Source: Chloroflexota bacterium (GTDB lineage Bacteria > Chloroflexota > Dormibacteria > Dormibacterales > Dormibacteraceae). Taken from it: a stretch of DNA of 33,982 nt. The translations under genes and the position numbers were made by a program. The notes under the pieces were generated by a model. The model did no database searches and was not told the origin of the DNA. It worked only from the letters and a program-made list of their open reading frames with translations. Below are positions 15,638 through 26,074 of the stretch, piece by piece (within the stretch, counting starts at the first letter, position 1; each line of letters begins with the position of its first letter). Where the stretch lies: the NCBI GenBank assembly GCA_005882115.1, contig VBEG01000042.1, positions 1 through 33,982 on the forward strand, written 5' to 3'.

Positions 15638-18055
15638 TCAATATGTGCGTTTGATGACGTCGCGTTCCATCAGGGCCACCGCCTTCGACACGGTTTCGAG
15701 CAACGGGGATTTCGCCTGCCGCAGCGCGAACTCGAGCTGGCGCAGCAGCGAGTACAGCGCCTTCATCGCCTTGATCGCGTCGCCGATGTCGACGTTCGCC
15801 GGAAGTGGGATGCGATCCAGCGGCTCGCCCGCCGACCAGCGGTAGGCAAAGTCGATGTAGTCGTGCGATGGAGCTCGCAGGTTCGGTTCATCGAGGTCGC
15901 TCTCCATGTCGGCGAAACGGAAATAGAGGGAGCGGACCAGCCGGGCGGTCTGCGCGATCGCGGGAGTGGGGTACCGGCGCTGCCCGCGTGACTGACGGTC
16001 TCCCCTTCGTTCGCGGTCCTCGGCGGCCAACATGACGATCACCGCGCACAGCTCTTCGGGGGTCAGCCCTTCGAGCCAGCCCAGCCATACCGCTTCGGCC
16101 ACCAGGATCGTGTTCTCGCCGTATACGCGCGCGGCGAACAGCCCCTTGTCGGTCGGCTTGTTGCTCTTCAGAAAGCCGGTTTCGGACAGGATGGCGGAGA
16201 GCCGGCGAAGCTTGCGCGGGTACTCGTCCATCTGGCCCGTGGCCTCGCGCTGCCCGCGGTCCAGCTCCTGCTGCAGGGTGCGGATCTCGCCGTAACGCTG
16301 CAGCAGCTCGCCGAACCGCGGCGAGCGAACCACTTTGAGCTTGCGCTGCCGGTCGAGCAGGCCCTTGGCCTCGACCTCCAGCCGCTGCGCGATGCGCTGG
16401 GGGCCGCTCATGGCCCGCGTGCGGCGCCCGCCGCGCCCTCGGCGCTGCGCGCCTGCCTCGCGCCGGAGCCGCTTCAGCTCGATCCGGATGGCTCGTCTCC
16501 GTTCCTCGATCTTGAAGTACTGCGCCACGTCCTCGAGAGAGATCTCGGGGTCGTCCCACATGCGCCGGGCGTCCGCGAGCTGTTCCCGGACATTGGCCAG
16601 CCGCTCGCCGGCGTCGGAGGCCGCGAGGCGCTTCTGGAACTGTCCGAACGACCGCTGCATGAGTGCCTCGGCCTCCGCCGGCGTGTACACGCGCAGCAGG
16701 TTGAGGGCCATGTTGTAGCTCGGCAGAAACTTGGATTCGACCACAAGCGTCGGGCCCATCGCCACCTCGTAGATCGTCCCAACCTCGACGTCGGCTTCTT
16801 TGAGGATCGCGCCGTGCCCGATGACGTCGATTCCGCGCCGTCCCGCGCGACCCATTAGCTGCGTCAGCTCTCCAGTGGTCAGCGTGGAGAAGTTGACGCC
16901 GTCGAATTTCGTGAACGACGAGACCACCACACCGCGTGCCGGCATGTTGATGCCCAGCGACAACGTCTCGGTCGCGAACACGACCTTGATCAAGCCGCGC
17001 TGGAAAAGCTCCTCGACCATCTCCTTGTGGTAGGGCAGGAGGCCGGCGTGGTGCTCGGCCAACCCGCGGCGCAGCAGCCTGGCGTCGACCATGCGGCGGA
17101 ACAAGGCCTCTTCGTCCTGGTCCTTCAGACCCTGCAGCCGTTCGGCGGCGACGCGATCGATCGCCTCTTTCTCGGCGGCCGTCGTCAGGTCGAGCTCGTG
17201 GTAGGCGCATCGCTGCAGCGCTTCCCTGCAGCCGCGCCTGGAGAAGATGAAGTAGATCGCCGGCAGCATCTCGAGGCCGCGCAGCTGCTCGATCACGTGC
17301 AGCAGGTCATTCGACGGCAGCCCGCGGTAGCCGCCGATCCTGTACGAGGCCTCCTCTTCCTGTGCCGCCTTGCTCCAGGTCCGCTGATCGATGCCACCGT
17401 CTGACTTGAAGAGCGGATAGAACCGGTTGTTGATCGCGAGCCACATCTTCAGCTCGACCGGGCGGACGTTGTGGAACACGGTCTCCATCCCGCCGCGGTT
17501 CTCGGCCATCCAATCGGCGATCTCGCGGTAGTTGCCGATCGTGGCCGACAGGCCGACGAGCTTGATCGTCAGCGGCGCCTGGATGACGATCTCCTCCCAC
17601 ACTGAGCCACGAGGGAAGTCGTCGATGTAATGGACTTCGTCGAGCACGACGTAACGGACGAGGTCGAGACGTCCGGGATCCTCGTAGATCAGGTTGCGCA
17701 AGATCTCGGTAGTCATCACGACGACGGGCGCGTCGTCGTGGATCGTGTTCTCGCCCGTCACCAGGCCGACCAGCGATTCGCCGTAGGCGCGGACGAAGTC
17801 GTGGTACTTCTGATTGCTCAGGGCCTTGAGAGGTGTCGTGTACAGGACCTTCGCCCCTTCGCGCAGGGCGCGAAAGATCGCGTACTCGGCGACGATCGTC
17901 TTGCCGCTCGAAGTCGGGGCGCTGACCAGCACGCCGCCCCGGCCGCGATCTAGCTTCTCGATGGCCTCGCGCTGAAACGGGTCGAGGCTGAAGGGCAGGG
18001 TGCCCTCGAATTCGGCGATCAGTGGGCCGGAGGCCTCCTCGCGTACGGCGTTCAT
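15638..18055 (-). CDS. Ski2/Mtr4-like DEAD/DEAH-box RNA helicase
   Basis: 805 residues, ATG overlapping the DUF503 stop (ATGA). The superfamily 2 motifs are complete: Walker A APTSSGKT (46-53), motif Ia TTPLKALSNQK, DEVH (139-142), SAT (170-172), motif IV IFSRRGC, motif V ETLSLGINMPA and motif VI QLMGRAGRRG (399-408). The C-terminal region contains helical arms and ends like a DSHCT domain. It unwinds structured RNA with ATP, in the cytosol, as in actinobacterial HelY. Length is shorter than HelY (about 900). Translational coupling with the ribosome-linked DUF503 family hints at RNA or ribosome maintenance. Confidence 0.93.
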   Translation of the reverse strand: MNAVREEASGPLIAEFEGTLPFSLDPFQREAIEKLDRGRGGVLVSAPTSSGKTIVAEYAIFRALREGAKVLYTTPLKALSNQKYHDFVRAYGESLVGLVTGENTIHDDAPVVVMTTEILRNLIYEDPGRLDLVRYVVLDEVHYIDDFPRGSVWEEIVIQAPLTIKLVGLSATIGNYREIADWMAENRGGMETVFHNVRPVELKMWLAINNRFYPLFKSDGGIDQRTWSKAAQEEEASYRIGGYRGLPSNDLLHVIEQLRGLEMLPAIYFIFSRRGCREALQRCAYHELDLTTAAEKEAIDRVAAERLQGLKDQDEEALFRRMVDARLLRRGLAEHHAGLLPYHKEMVEELFQRGLIKVVFATETLSLGINMPARGVVVSSFTKFDGVNFSTLTTGELTQLMGRAGRRGIDVIGHGAILKEADVEVGTIYEVAMGPTLVVESKFLPSYNMALNLLRVYTPAEAEALMQRSFGQFQKRLAASDAGERLANVREQLADARRMWDDPEISLEDVAQYFKIEERRRAIRIELKRLRREAGAQRRGRGGRRTRAMSGPQRIAQRLEVEAKGLLDRQRKLKVVRSPRFGELLQRYGEIRTLQQELDRGQREATGQMDEYPRKLRRLSAILSETGFLKSNKPTDKGLFAARVYGENTILVAEAVWLGWLEGLTPEELCAVIVMLAAEDRERRGDRQSRGQRRYPTPAIAQTARLVRSLYFRFADMESDLDEPNLRAPSHDYIDFAYRWSAGEPLDRIPLPANVDIGDAIKAMKALYSLLRQLEFALRQAKSPLLETVSKAVALMERDVIKRTY

Positions 18056-18357
18056 AGTTGGATCAGCTCGGTCGTGACGTCGGTGATCCGCGCCCCGTCA
18101 CTGTTTGCTTCGATGAAGGACAGCGCCGCGGCGAGGACCCTGTCGGCCTGGCGGCCGTCCCCGCTGACCGTGGCGATGGCCAGCTCGGCGAGCTGCCACC
18201 GGTCGAGCTCGCCGACCTCGGCGGCGGTCACCTTCAGCTCCTGGCGGAGTCGGCGGAGCAGCCCGCTGACCACCTGCCGCTTGGACTTGAGCGATCCGGA
18301 GTCCGGCAGGTGCAGCACGACACGGGCGACGCCGATCGCCACGTTGCAGGCCATCAC
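18052..18357 (-). CDS. DUF503 (YlxP-like) protein
   Basis: About 101 residues. It carries the DUF503 layout: VARVVLHLPDSGSLKSKRQVVSGLLRRLRQEL, a strand-turn-helix in which LKSKR is characteristic, followed by AAEVGELDRWQLAELAIATVSGD. YlxP/RbfA-like small proteins of this family are ribosome-associated. The first codon is GTG at 18357, with ATG at 18354 one codon later; ATG is the likelier start. There is no clear ribosome site. It overlaps the helicase gene by 4 nt and is divergent from the peptide importer, sharing a 97-nt promoter gap. Confidence 0.9.
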   Translation of the reverse strand: MMACNVAIGVARVVLHLPDSGSLKSKRQVVSGLLRRLRQELKVTAAEVGELDRWQLAELAIATVSGDGRQADRVLAAALSFIEANSDGARITDVTTELIQL

Positions 18358-18366
18358 GATTTGTTT

Positions 18367-18394
18367 TTGACCATTTACCGCTACTACTCATAAT
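18367..18394 (+). promoter_or_regulatory. Sigma70-type promoter for the peptide importer operon
   Basis: The -35 box TTGACC (18367-18372) is separated by a 16-nt spacer from -10 box CATAAT (18389-18394), close to the consensus TTGACA-N17-TATAAT. Transcription would start near 18401, giving a leader of about 54 nt before the ATG at 18455, which is served by GGGGAGG at 18442-18448. This is the clearest promoter I found in the window. Confidence 0.6.
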
Positions 18395-18454
18395 CATGGC
18401 TTGACGCTTTGCAGCGGCCCGTCGCTCAAGGCGGGCGCTCAGGGGAGGTAGTAG

Positions 18455-20182
18455 ATGAGCCGAGATGAGGATCCACAAGACGGCGGTTTTGCTCAATTCG
18501 AGCGGTTCCTGGAGGAGTGGTCCCGCCGCGACTTCCTGAAACGCACCGGTGGCGCGGCAGCTTACCTGGCCTTTATGGCCGGCGGCGCAGAGCTCCTGGC
18601 GGCGTGTGCCGGCGGAGGCACCACGAGCCAGACCCCCAAGAAGGGTGGTCATGTCGTGGAGGGCAACTTCAGCGACATCCGGACCCTCAACTCGATGCTC
18701 AGCAGCGACACGGCGTCCAACCAGGTCATCGGCCTGATGTTCGATGGTCTGCTGAACCAGAAGAAAAACGGTGACCTGATCCCCGCTCTGGCCTCGAAGC
18801 TGCCAGACACGTCGAGCGACGGCCTGACGTACACCTTCAAGCTCCGCTCGAACCTCAAGTTCTCGGACGGCCATCCACTGACGTCGGAAGACGTCAAGTT
18901 CACCTACCAGATCGCCTTCGACCCCCAGTACAAGGCCTTTGCCTCCCCTCGCCGTGGCGACCTCGAGAAGTACATCGCGAGCGTCGACACACCCGATCCG
19001 CTGACCGTCGTCATCAAGACGACGCAGGTGTTCGCGCCGTTCCTCGGCGCGCATGCCGAGTACGGGATCCTGCCCAAGCACGTACTCGGCAGCCTGGACG
19101 GCGCGGCGCTCAACTCGGCGGACTTCAACAGCGCGCCTACGGTCACCAACGGCCCCTTCAAGTTCGTCAAGTGGGACAAGGGTCAGCAGGTCACGCTGGA
19201 GCGCAACGACAACTACTGGGCCGGCGCGCCCTACCTTGACCAGTACATCTACAAGGTCCTGCCTGACTCGGTGGCCGTGACGAACCAGTTGAAGACCGGG
19301 GAGATCGACATCGGTCCGGTCGACCCAGGACAGTACGACGCCCTCAAGACGACCGATTCGGTCGTGCTCACTGAGTTCCCTACGCCTACCTTCACCTTCT
19401 ACGCCTACAACCTCGACCCCGCCAAGCCGGCAGGCAAGCTGTTTGCCGACAAGGCGGTTCGCCAGGCCCTGCTCTTCGCACTGAACCGCCAGCAGATCGT
19501 CACCGCTGTCTTCTTCGGCCACGGCCAGGTCGCCAACTCGGTAGAGCCGCCAACGTCTTGGACGTACAAAGAGAAGCCGAAGGTTCTCTACACGTTCGAC
19601 AAGGCCATGGCCGAGTCATTGCTCGACGGCGCCGGCTGGGCCAAGGGCCCGGACGGAATCCGGGCCAAGAACGGCGTGAAGCTCAAGTTCACGATGATCA
19701 CCAACGCAGGCAACAAGCAGCGTGAGTCGATGCTCCAGGTCATGCAGCAGTCATGGCATGACATCGGCGTCGACGCCACGCCGTCCCTCATCCAGTTCCC
19801 GCAGCTGGTCACCCAGATCGTCGACACCAGGACGTTCGACGTGTTCCTGGTCGGCTTCAACTGGAGCGTCGACCCGGATGAGGCGCCGCTCTACCACTCG
19901 CGCAACACCGCGCCTGGCGGCTTCAACGGTGCCTTTTTCAAGAACGACCAGGTGGACCAGATCCTCGACCAGGCGCTCGGTACGCTGGACAGGAGTAAGC
20001 GCAAGGAGCTTTACGGGCAGTTCCAGGACATCATGTCCGACGAGGTGCCGTCGCCGGTCATCCTTTTCAACACCGGCATCTGGGGCGTCAACAAGCGCGT
20101 CCAGGGCACGGACTTCGGTCCGTTCAACCAGTTCCAGTTGCGGGCCTGGACCAACAAGATCTTCGTCACGGACGGCAAGTAA
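18455..20182 (+). CDS. Peptide/oligopeptide ABC transporter substrate-binding lipoprotein
   Basis: 575 residues of the SBP_bac_5 (DppA/OppA) family. It begins with a Tat signal, SRRDFLK (23-29), with a twin Arg and a long polar lead, a hydrophobic core, and a lipobox LAAC with Cys51. So it is folded before export and lipid-anchored outside. The mature part has the typical FDGLLN, SDGHPLTSEDVKFTY and GPFKFVKW segments, and a conserved aromatic YWAGAPYLD. It delivers peptides to the permeases that follow. The start is set by GGGAGG 8 nt upstream. Tat dependence rather than Sec is unusual for most DppA proteins but common in high-GC groups. Confidence 0.95.
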   Translation: MSRDEDPQDGGFAQFERFLEEWSRRDFLKRTGGAAAYLAFMAGGAELLAACAGGGTTSQTPKKGGHVVEGNFSDIRTLNSMLSSDTASNQVIGLMFDGLLNQKKNGDLIPALASKLPDTSSDGLTYTFKLRSNLKFSDGHPLTSEDVKFTYQIAFDPQYKAFASPRRGDLEKYIASVDTPDPLTVVIKTTQVFAPFLGAHAEYGILPKHVLGSLDGAALNSADFNSAPTVTNGPFKFVKWDKGQQVTLERNDNYWAGAPYLDQYIYKVLPDSVAVTNQLKTGEIDIGPVDPGQYDALKTTDSVVLTEFPTPTFTFYAYNLDPAKPAGKLFADKAVRQALLFALNRQQIVTAVFFGHGQVANSVEPPTSWTYKEKPKVLYTFDKAMAESLLDGAGWAKGPDGIRAKNGVKLKFTMITNAGNKQRESMLQVMQQSWHDIGVDATPSLIQFPQLVTQIVDTRTFDVFLVGFNWSVDPDEAPLYHSRNTAPGGFNGAFFKNDQVDQILDQALGTLDRSKRKELYGQFQDIMSDEVPSPVILFNTGIWGVNKRVQGTDFGPFNQFQLRAWTNKIFVTDGK

Positions 20183-20189
20183 ATGAAAT

Positions 20190-20205
20190 GGAGGTAGTAG
20201 AAGAG
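20190..20205 (+). repeat. Near copy of the binding-protein ribosome site with its start codon lost
   Basis: GGAGGTAGTAGAAGAG here matches GGAGGTAGTAGATGAG at 18444-18459 except for one base, which turns the ATG into AAG. It lies 7 nt past the stop of the binding protein and 26 nt before the permease start. It is a good ribosome site with no start codon at the right distance. It may be a copied leader or may help load the permease message. Confidence 0.6.
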
Positions 20206-20231
20206 CCGCCGGGCTTTACAGGTAAGAGCTG

Positions 20232-21203
20232 ATGCTCGCCAAGTACATCGCCCGGCGGTTCCTCGCCTCCGTCATCGTCGTGCTGGGCGTGACCGTGATC
20301 ACGCTCCTGCTCATGAACTCGACCCGCGGCAGCTACGTCCCCGGGATCGATCTGAACCCGGCCCTGCGTCCTGAGGACATAGCGAGGCTACGCGCGAACC
20401 TCGGCCTCGATAGGCCCTTCTACGAGTGGTACATGTCGTGGATCTGGGCGGTGCTCCACGGCGACTTCGGCCGGTCGATGATCGACGGCAGCCCGGTGAT
20501 GAGTCACATTCTCGACCGGCTCCCGAACACCCTCGAGCTCACCGGCACCGCGATCGTGATCGGTGTCCTCATCTCGGTCCCGCTGGGCGTCATCGGCGCC
20601 CTTCGTCGGGGCAGCAAGACCGACCACGTGTTGACGGTCGTGTCCGTGGCGGGATTCGCGGTACCTCAGTTCTGGATGGGACTGATGCTCATCCTGATTT
20701 TCTCAGTCACGTTGCAGCAGCATGGTCTTCCGTGGCTGCCGTCCAGCGGGGCGTTCAGCGCGTATGCAGGTGGTGACATTCTCGACCGGATCCTTCACCT
20801 GATCCTGCCGGCAACGGTGCTGTCTTTCTTCTATTTGTCGGTGTGGTCGCGGTTCATTCGTTCGAGCATGTTGGAGGTGCTGTCGCAGGACTACATCCGC
20901 ACCGCGCGAGCCAAGGGAATGAGTGAGCGGCGGGTTGTCTACCTGCACGGCCTCCGCAACGCGCTCATCCCTCTCATCACCCTGATCGGTCTCGAGCTGC
21001 CCGGTCTTGTCAGCGGCGGCCTGGTCGTGGAGGTGGTGTTCGGGTGGCCGGGGATCGGCAAGCTGGCGTTCGAGCGGGCGCTGCAATACGACTACTCGAC
21101 GGTGATGGGCGTCACCTTCTTCGCCACCCTGCTCGTGATCGCGGGCAACCTGCTGGCCGACCTGCTCTACGGCGTGCTTGACCCCAGGATCCGCTACTCA
21201 TGA
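20232..21203 (+). CDS. Dipeptide/oligopeptide ABC permease, DppB/OppB type
   Basis: 323 residues, six hydrophobic segments, starting MLAKYIARRFL, which is the standard DppB beginning. The cytoplasmic EAA loop is at DYIRTARAKGMSERRVVYLHGLRNAL, ending in PLITL. LGLDRP and GDFGRS are the usual family signatures of the periplasmic/outer loop. It forms the channel together with the next gene product. It starts at ATG 20232, 49 nt after the binding protein gene, with a weak local ribosome site. Confidence 0.95.
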   Translation: MLAKYIARRFLASVIVVLGVTVITLLLMNSTRGSYVPGIDLNPALRPEDIARLRANLGLDRPFYEWYMSWIWAVLHGDFGRSMIDGSPVMSHILDRLPNTLELTGTAIVIGVLISVPLGVIGALRRGSKTDHVLTVVSVAGFAVPQFWMGLMLILIFSVTLQQHGLPWLPSSGAFSAYAGGDILDRILHLILPATVLSFFYLSVWSRFIRSSMLEVLSQDYIRTARAKGMSERRVVYLHGLRNALIPLITLIGLELPGLVSGGLVVEVVFGWPGIGKLAFERALQYDYSTVMGVTFFATLLVIAGNLLADLLYGVLDPRIRYS

Positions 21204-22126
21204 TCGGCCCGAGCCGCGTTGCCGAGCTCGACGTTCCGGCCGCCGGAGTCGAGACCGGTGCGGCGCGTCCGGCGCAAAGCTACTGGAACGAATCGTGGGA
21301 ACGCCTGCGCGCGAACCGCGTCGGGATGGCCGCGGGCCTGCTGATCGTTGTCTTCGCCCTGATCGCGCTCCTGGCGCCGCTGTTTTCGCTCGTGGTGACA
21401 CACGTCCAGCCGCAAACCATCAACCTCGATGACACCTTCTTCCGACCTGGTCTCCGCCACCTGCTGGGTACGGACGAGCTGGGACGCGACACGTTGACCA
21501 GGCTGATCTGGGGCGCGCGCGTCTCCCTCGGGGTCGCCTTCCTTACGGTGGCGATGTCGTTGAGCGTGGGCACGACGGTGGGCATGGTGGCCGGTTACTA
21601 CGGCGGCTGGATCGATGACGTCTTGATGCGCTTTGTCGACATGGTGCTTGCGATCCCCGCCATCTTCCTCTTCATCCTCATGTCGATCCTGTTCCGCCCC
21701 AATGCCATCACGCTGGCGGCGATCGTCGCCTCGGTAGGTTGGGGCAGCGTCGCGCGACTGGTGCGAGGCGAGGTGCTGTCGGTCAAGCAGCGCGACTTCA
21801 TCCTGGCGACGAGGTCGATCGGCGCCGGTGATGCGCGTTTGATGGTTCGACACCTCCTTCCCAACGTGCTGCCAGTGCTGATCGTCGCGGCCAGCCTGGG
21901 CGTCGGCCAGATCATCCTGATCGAGGCCGCGCTGGACTTCCTGGGCCTCGGCATCCAGCCACCGACACCGAGCTGGGGCAACATGCTGACGAACGCGCAG
22001 AGCTACTTTTTCCGGTCTGGATTCCTGGTTGCGTTTCCAGGCATCACGATCTTCATAACCGTGCTCGCCTCGAACATCTTCGGCAACGCCGTCCGCGACG
22101 CCTTCGACCCGAGACTGAAGTCCTAG
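21200..22126 (+). CDS. Dipeptide/oligopeptide ABC permease, DppC/OppC type
   Basis: 308 residues; the ATG overlaps the previous stop (ATGA). The N-terminal cytoplasmic arm is longer than usual, then comes NRVGMAAGLLIVVF (first helix). The family segments HLLGTDELGRDTLTRLIWGAR and the EAA loop QRDFILATRSIGAGDARLMVRHLLPN are present, followed by LDFLGLGIQPPTPSWGNML, strongly typical of DppC. It pairs with the DppB-type protein. The tail is short and ends at DAFDPRLKS. Confidence 0.95.
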   Translation: MIGPSRVAELDVPAAGVETGAARPAQSYWNESWERLRANRVGMAAGLLIVVFALIALLAPLFSLVVTHVQPQTINLDDTFFRPGLRHLLGTDELGRDTLTRLIWGARVSLGVAFLTVAMSLSVGTTVGMVAGYYGGWIDDVLMRFVDMVLAIPAIFLFILMSILFRPNAITLAAIVASVGWGSVARLVRGEVLSVKQRDFILATRSIGAGDARLMVRHLLPNVLPVLIVAASLGVGQIILIEAALDFLGLGIQPPTPSWGNMLTNAQSYFFRSGFLVAFPGITIFITVLASNIFGNAVRDAFDPRLKS

Positions 22127-22130
22127 CGCG

Positions 22131-23112
22131 GTGACGCAGCCGCTCCTCGAGGTCCGGGACCTGCACACGGTCTTCTCGACCAAAGAAGGCACGGTGAAAG
22201 CGGTCGACGGAGTTTCCTTCGACCTGACGCCTGGCGAGACGCTAGGCATCGTCGGGGAGTCCGGTTGCGGCAAGTCCGTGACTGCTCTCAGCGTCATGCG
22301 TTTGCAGCGGCCCGGCAAGATCGTGAGCGGCAAAGTGATGTTCAAGGGCCAGGACCTCACCAAGCTCAGCGAATACGAGATGCGGGAGATTCGGGGACGG
22401 GAGATCGCGATGATCTTCCAGGACCCGATGACCTCGCTCAACCCCGTGTTTCAGGTCGGCTGGCAGGTCGGCGAGCCGACCCGGTTGCATCACGGGTGGG
22501 GCGCCAAGAAGGCGCTGGCATCGGCAGTAAACATGCTGAGCAGGGTCGGTATCCCTTCGGCGGAGTCGCGCGCCAACGACTACCCGCACCAGTTCTCGGG
22601 CGGCATGCGGCAGCGCGCGATGATCGCGATGGGGCTCACCACTACGCCGCAGGTCCTGATCGCCGACGAGCCGACCACCGCGCTCGACGTGACGATCCAG
22701 GCTCAGATCCTGGACCTCCTCCGCCACGTGAACCGCGAGTTCGGGACAGCCACGATCCTGATCACCCACAACCTCGGCGTCGTCGCGGGTATGTGCGAGC
22801 GGATCATCGTGATGTACGCGGGCAAGGTCGTCGAGTCCGGGCCTACGAAGGACGTGTTCGCCCATCCGACGCACCCGTATACGTGGTCGCTGCTGCGTTC
22901 GATCCCGCGGCTGGACGCGGAGAAGCACGAGCCGCTGAAGCCGATCGAGGGCGTGCCGCCCAACCTGGCCGATCTCCCGACCGGCTGCGCCTTTCACCCC
23001 AGGTGCGTGTTCCGCGTCGACCGATGTACGCGCGATGTCCCAGCCTTGCTGCGAGTCGGCGAGTCACAGCTCGCGGCGTGCTGGGTCACCCAGGCGGGGG
23101 GTGAGCTGACAG

Positions 23113-23120
<8 letters not shown>
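22131..23120 (+). CDS. Oligopeptide ABC ATPase, DppD/OppD type
   Basis: 329 residues from GTG 22131. Walker A GESGCGKS (about 42-49), Q-loop [12 protein letters not shown], signature FSGGMRQR, Walker [15 protein letters not shown] and His switch LITHNL are complete. The C-terminal oligopeptide/dipeptide domain carries the cysteines ([16 protein letters not shown] ... AACW) that in some family members bind an Fe-S cluster. It forms a heterodimer with the next ATPase and powers the importer. It overlaps the next gene by 8 nt. Confidence 0.96.
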
Positions 23121-24132
<1,012 letters not shown>

Positions 24133-24171
24133 GGCGGTGGTGGCAATCCCCACGAATTCCGAGGCTGCGCC

Positions 24172-24717
24172 GTGAATTCGCGGGAGCCCCTCACCAAGGG
24201 GCGGGAGGCTCTGGCGCGGGAGCTGGTCAAGGCCTCTTATCTGAAGGGCGACTTCGTGCTGCGGTCGGGCCGGCGTTCCAACCGCTATTTCGACAAGTTC
24301 CTGTTCGAGACCGATCCGGCGCTCCTGAAAGAGCTCGGCCGCCACCTTGCCGAGCTGGTTCCCAAAGAGACGCAGCGCCTTGCCGCGCCTGAGCTTGGGG
24401 CGGTCCTACTCGGAGGCGCGGTCTCGATGGAAACCGGACTCCCCCTCGTGCTCGTGCGCAAGGAACCCAAGGGCTACGGCACGGCCAAGCAGCTCGAGGG
24501 ACGGTTCGAGAGCGGCGATCGGGTCACCGTGATCGAGGACGTCGTCACCACGGGAGGCGACTCGCTTCGCTCCGCGCAGGTGCTTCGCGATGCAGGCCTC
24601 GAGGTGATCCATCTAGTCGTCGTGCTGGATCGCGGAGAAGGTGGCGAGGACAACATCCGCGACGCGAAGATTCCTTACACGCCGCTGTTTCGCGTGCAAG
24701 ACCTGCAGCTTGACTGA
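24172..24717 (+). CDS. pyrE: Orotate phosphoribosyltransferase
   Basis: 181 residues from GTG 24172. The PRPP-binding motif VIEDVVTTGGDS (120-131), the catalytic loop RKEPKGYGTAKQLEG (96-110) and the orotate-side segment FDKFLFETDP mark OPRT. It joins orotate with PRPP to make orotidine 5'-phosphate, the fifth step of pyrimidine synthesis. The motif APELGAVLLGGAVS is also diagnostic. It overlaps the dihydroorotase gene by 8 nt, so the consecutive pathway steps are coupled. It shares the importer's transcription unit by spacing. Confidence 0.94.
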   Translation: MNSREPLTKGREALARELVKASYLKGDFVLRSGRRSNRYFDKFLFETDPALLKELGRHLAELVPKETQRLAAPELGAVLLGGAVSMETGLPLVLVRKEPKGYGTAKQLEGRFESGDRVTVIEDVVTTGGDSLRSAQVLRDAGLEVIHLVVVLDRGEGGEDNIRDAKIPYTPLFRVQDLQLD

Positions 24718-26074
24718 GCTTCTGTTCCGGGGCGGGACGGTCCACACGGCGGATGGTCCCAAGCAGGCCGACGTCCACGTCACCGACGGGGTGATCACCC
24801 GCGTGGAGCAGCGCCTTCCAGTCCAAGGCAGGGTGATCGACGTGTCGGGGATGTACGTGCTGCCTGGCGGCGTGGATGTCCACGTCCATAGTCGCGACCC
24901 GGGGTTCCCCGACAAAGAGGATTTTGCAAGTCTTACCGCCGCTGCTGCCGCCGGAGGGATCACCGTCGTGCTCGACATGCCGAACACGGTCCCGGCGGTC
25001 GACACCGCCGGCATGCTGGAGTCGAAGGCCGCGATGGCGCGCAGCAAGGCGCGCGTCGACTTCGGCCTGTGGGGCCTCATCCGGTCGAGCACCAAAACGG
25101 ATCAGCTCGAGGCGATGGCTGCCGCGGGCGCGATCGGTTTCAAGGCTTACCTGGCTTACTCGTTCAGCGTGAGCCGCAAACAGGTCCTTTACTCGCCGGG
25201 CACCGACGACCCGGACCTGGAGCCGCCCGCGGACTATGGCACGCTCGCCCAGCTGGCGCCGGCGGTGGCCCACCTTGGCCTTCCCCTGGCGATCCACGCC
25301 GAGGACCCCACGGTACTGGCTGCGTTCCGGCGGCCCATCTCGAGCTACGAGGACCTGCTCGCCTCGCGTCCGCCCGAGGCTGAAGCTGTCGCCGTCTCGG
25401 CCGCCGCGGCGGTGGCGCGAGAATCCGGCGCCCATCTGCACATCGCGCACCTGTCCAGCTCGTTGGGCCTCCAGGCGGCCGAGGACGCGATGCGGATAGG
25501 AACCACCTTGACCCTAGAAACGTGCCCTCAGTTCCTGCTCCTGACATCAGACGACTTCGATCGCGTCGGATCGGCGATGAAGATGCTTCCGCCGATACGA
25601 ACCGCCGCTGACCGCGAGGCGTTGGTCGATGGCCTCGAGCGCGGCGCGATCACGATTGTCGGCACCGATCACGCGCCCCATACGGATGAGGAGAAGTCGC
25701 TGCCCTTCGAAGATGTGCCTGCCGGCAGTCCGGGTGTGCAGACCCTCTACCTCAGCTGCCTGCAGATCGCCAAGGACCTCGGTGACGTCTGGCTCGCGCC
25801 CCGCTGGGTCAGCGAGGCACCGGCTCGTCTTGTGGGCCTGGAAGGGCACAAAGGCGCCATCGCTCCCGGCTTCGACGCCGACCTCGTGATCGTCGATCCC
25901 AAGGCGAAAACGCGCGTGCACGCGGAGCAGATGCGTTCGCGGCAGCGCCACGGCGTGCTCGAGGGCATGGACTTCGATTTCGCGATCAAAGACGTCTACC
26001 TGCGAGGAGAGTCGGTCGCGAACGGGGCGCCGGCTAGGGGGCGCATGGTTCGACCCGCGATGGTTGTCGGATGA
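24710..26074 (+). CDS. pyrC: Dihydroorotase (amidohydrolase superfamily)
   Basis: 454 residues from TTG 24710, which overlaps the pyrE stop. Amidohydrolase zinc ligands are all visible: DVHVHSRDPG (His58, His60), GFKAYLAYS (Lys145, the likely carboxylated lysine), His196 in AIHAED, His244/His247 region in HIAHLSS and Asp320 in GTDHAPH. The enzyme closes carbamoyl-aspartate to dihydroorotate. Allantoinase is a close relative, and the AYLAYS/HAED spacing is shared, but gene order next to pyrE supports pyrC. It is cytosolic. The lipoprotein gene overlaps its stop (ATGA). Confidence 0.88.
   Translation: MTELLFRGGTVHTADGPKQADVHVTDGVITRVEQRLPVQGRVIDVSGMYVLPGGVDVHVHSRDPGFPDKEDFASLTAAAAAGGITVVLDMPNTVPAVDTAGMLESKAAMARSKARVDFGLWGLIRSSTKTDQLEAMAAAGAIGFKAYLAYSFSVSRKQVLYSPGTDDPDLEPPADYGTLAQLAPAVAHLGLPLAIHAEDPTVLAAFRRPISSYEDLLASRPPEAEAVAVSAAAAVARESGAHLHIAHLSSSLGLQAAEDAMRIGTTLTLETCPQFLLLTSDDFDRVGSAMKMLPPIRTAADREALVDGLERGAITIVGTDHAPHTDEEKSLPFEDVPAGSPGVQTLYLSCLQIAKDLGDVWLAPRWVSEAPARLVGLEGHKGAIAPGFDADLVIVDPKAKTRVHAEQMRSRQRHGVLEGMDFDFAIKDVYLRGESVANGAPARGRMVRPAMVVG

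Noticed and set aside
15888-17210. A 440-codon frame on the helicase strand
   Set aside because: Same-strand out-of-frame shadow of the helicase; low-complexity Arg/Ala/Gly.
18098-19522. Long minus-strand open frame (474 codons) opposite the DUF503 and binding-protein genes
   Set aside because: Typical GC-rich antisense frame: runs across two genes and shows no domain pattern.
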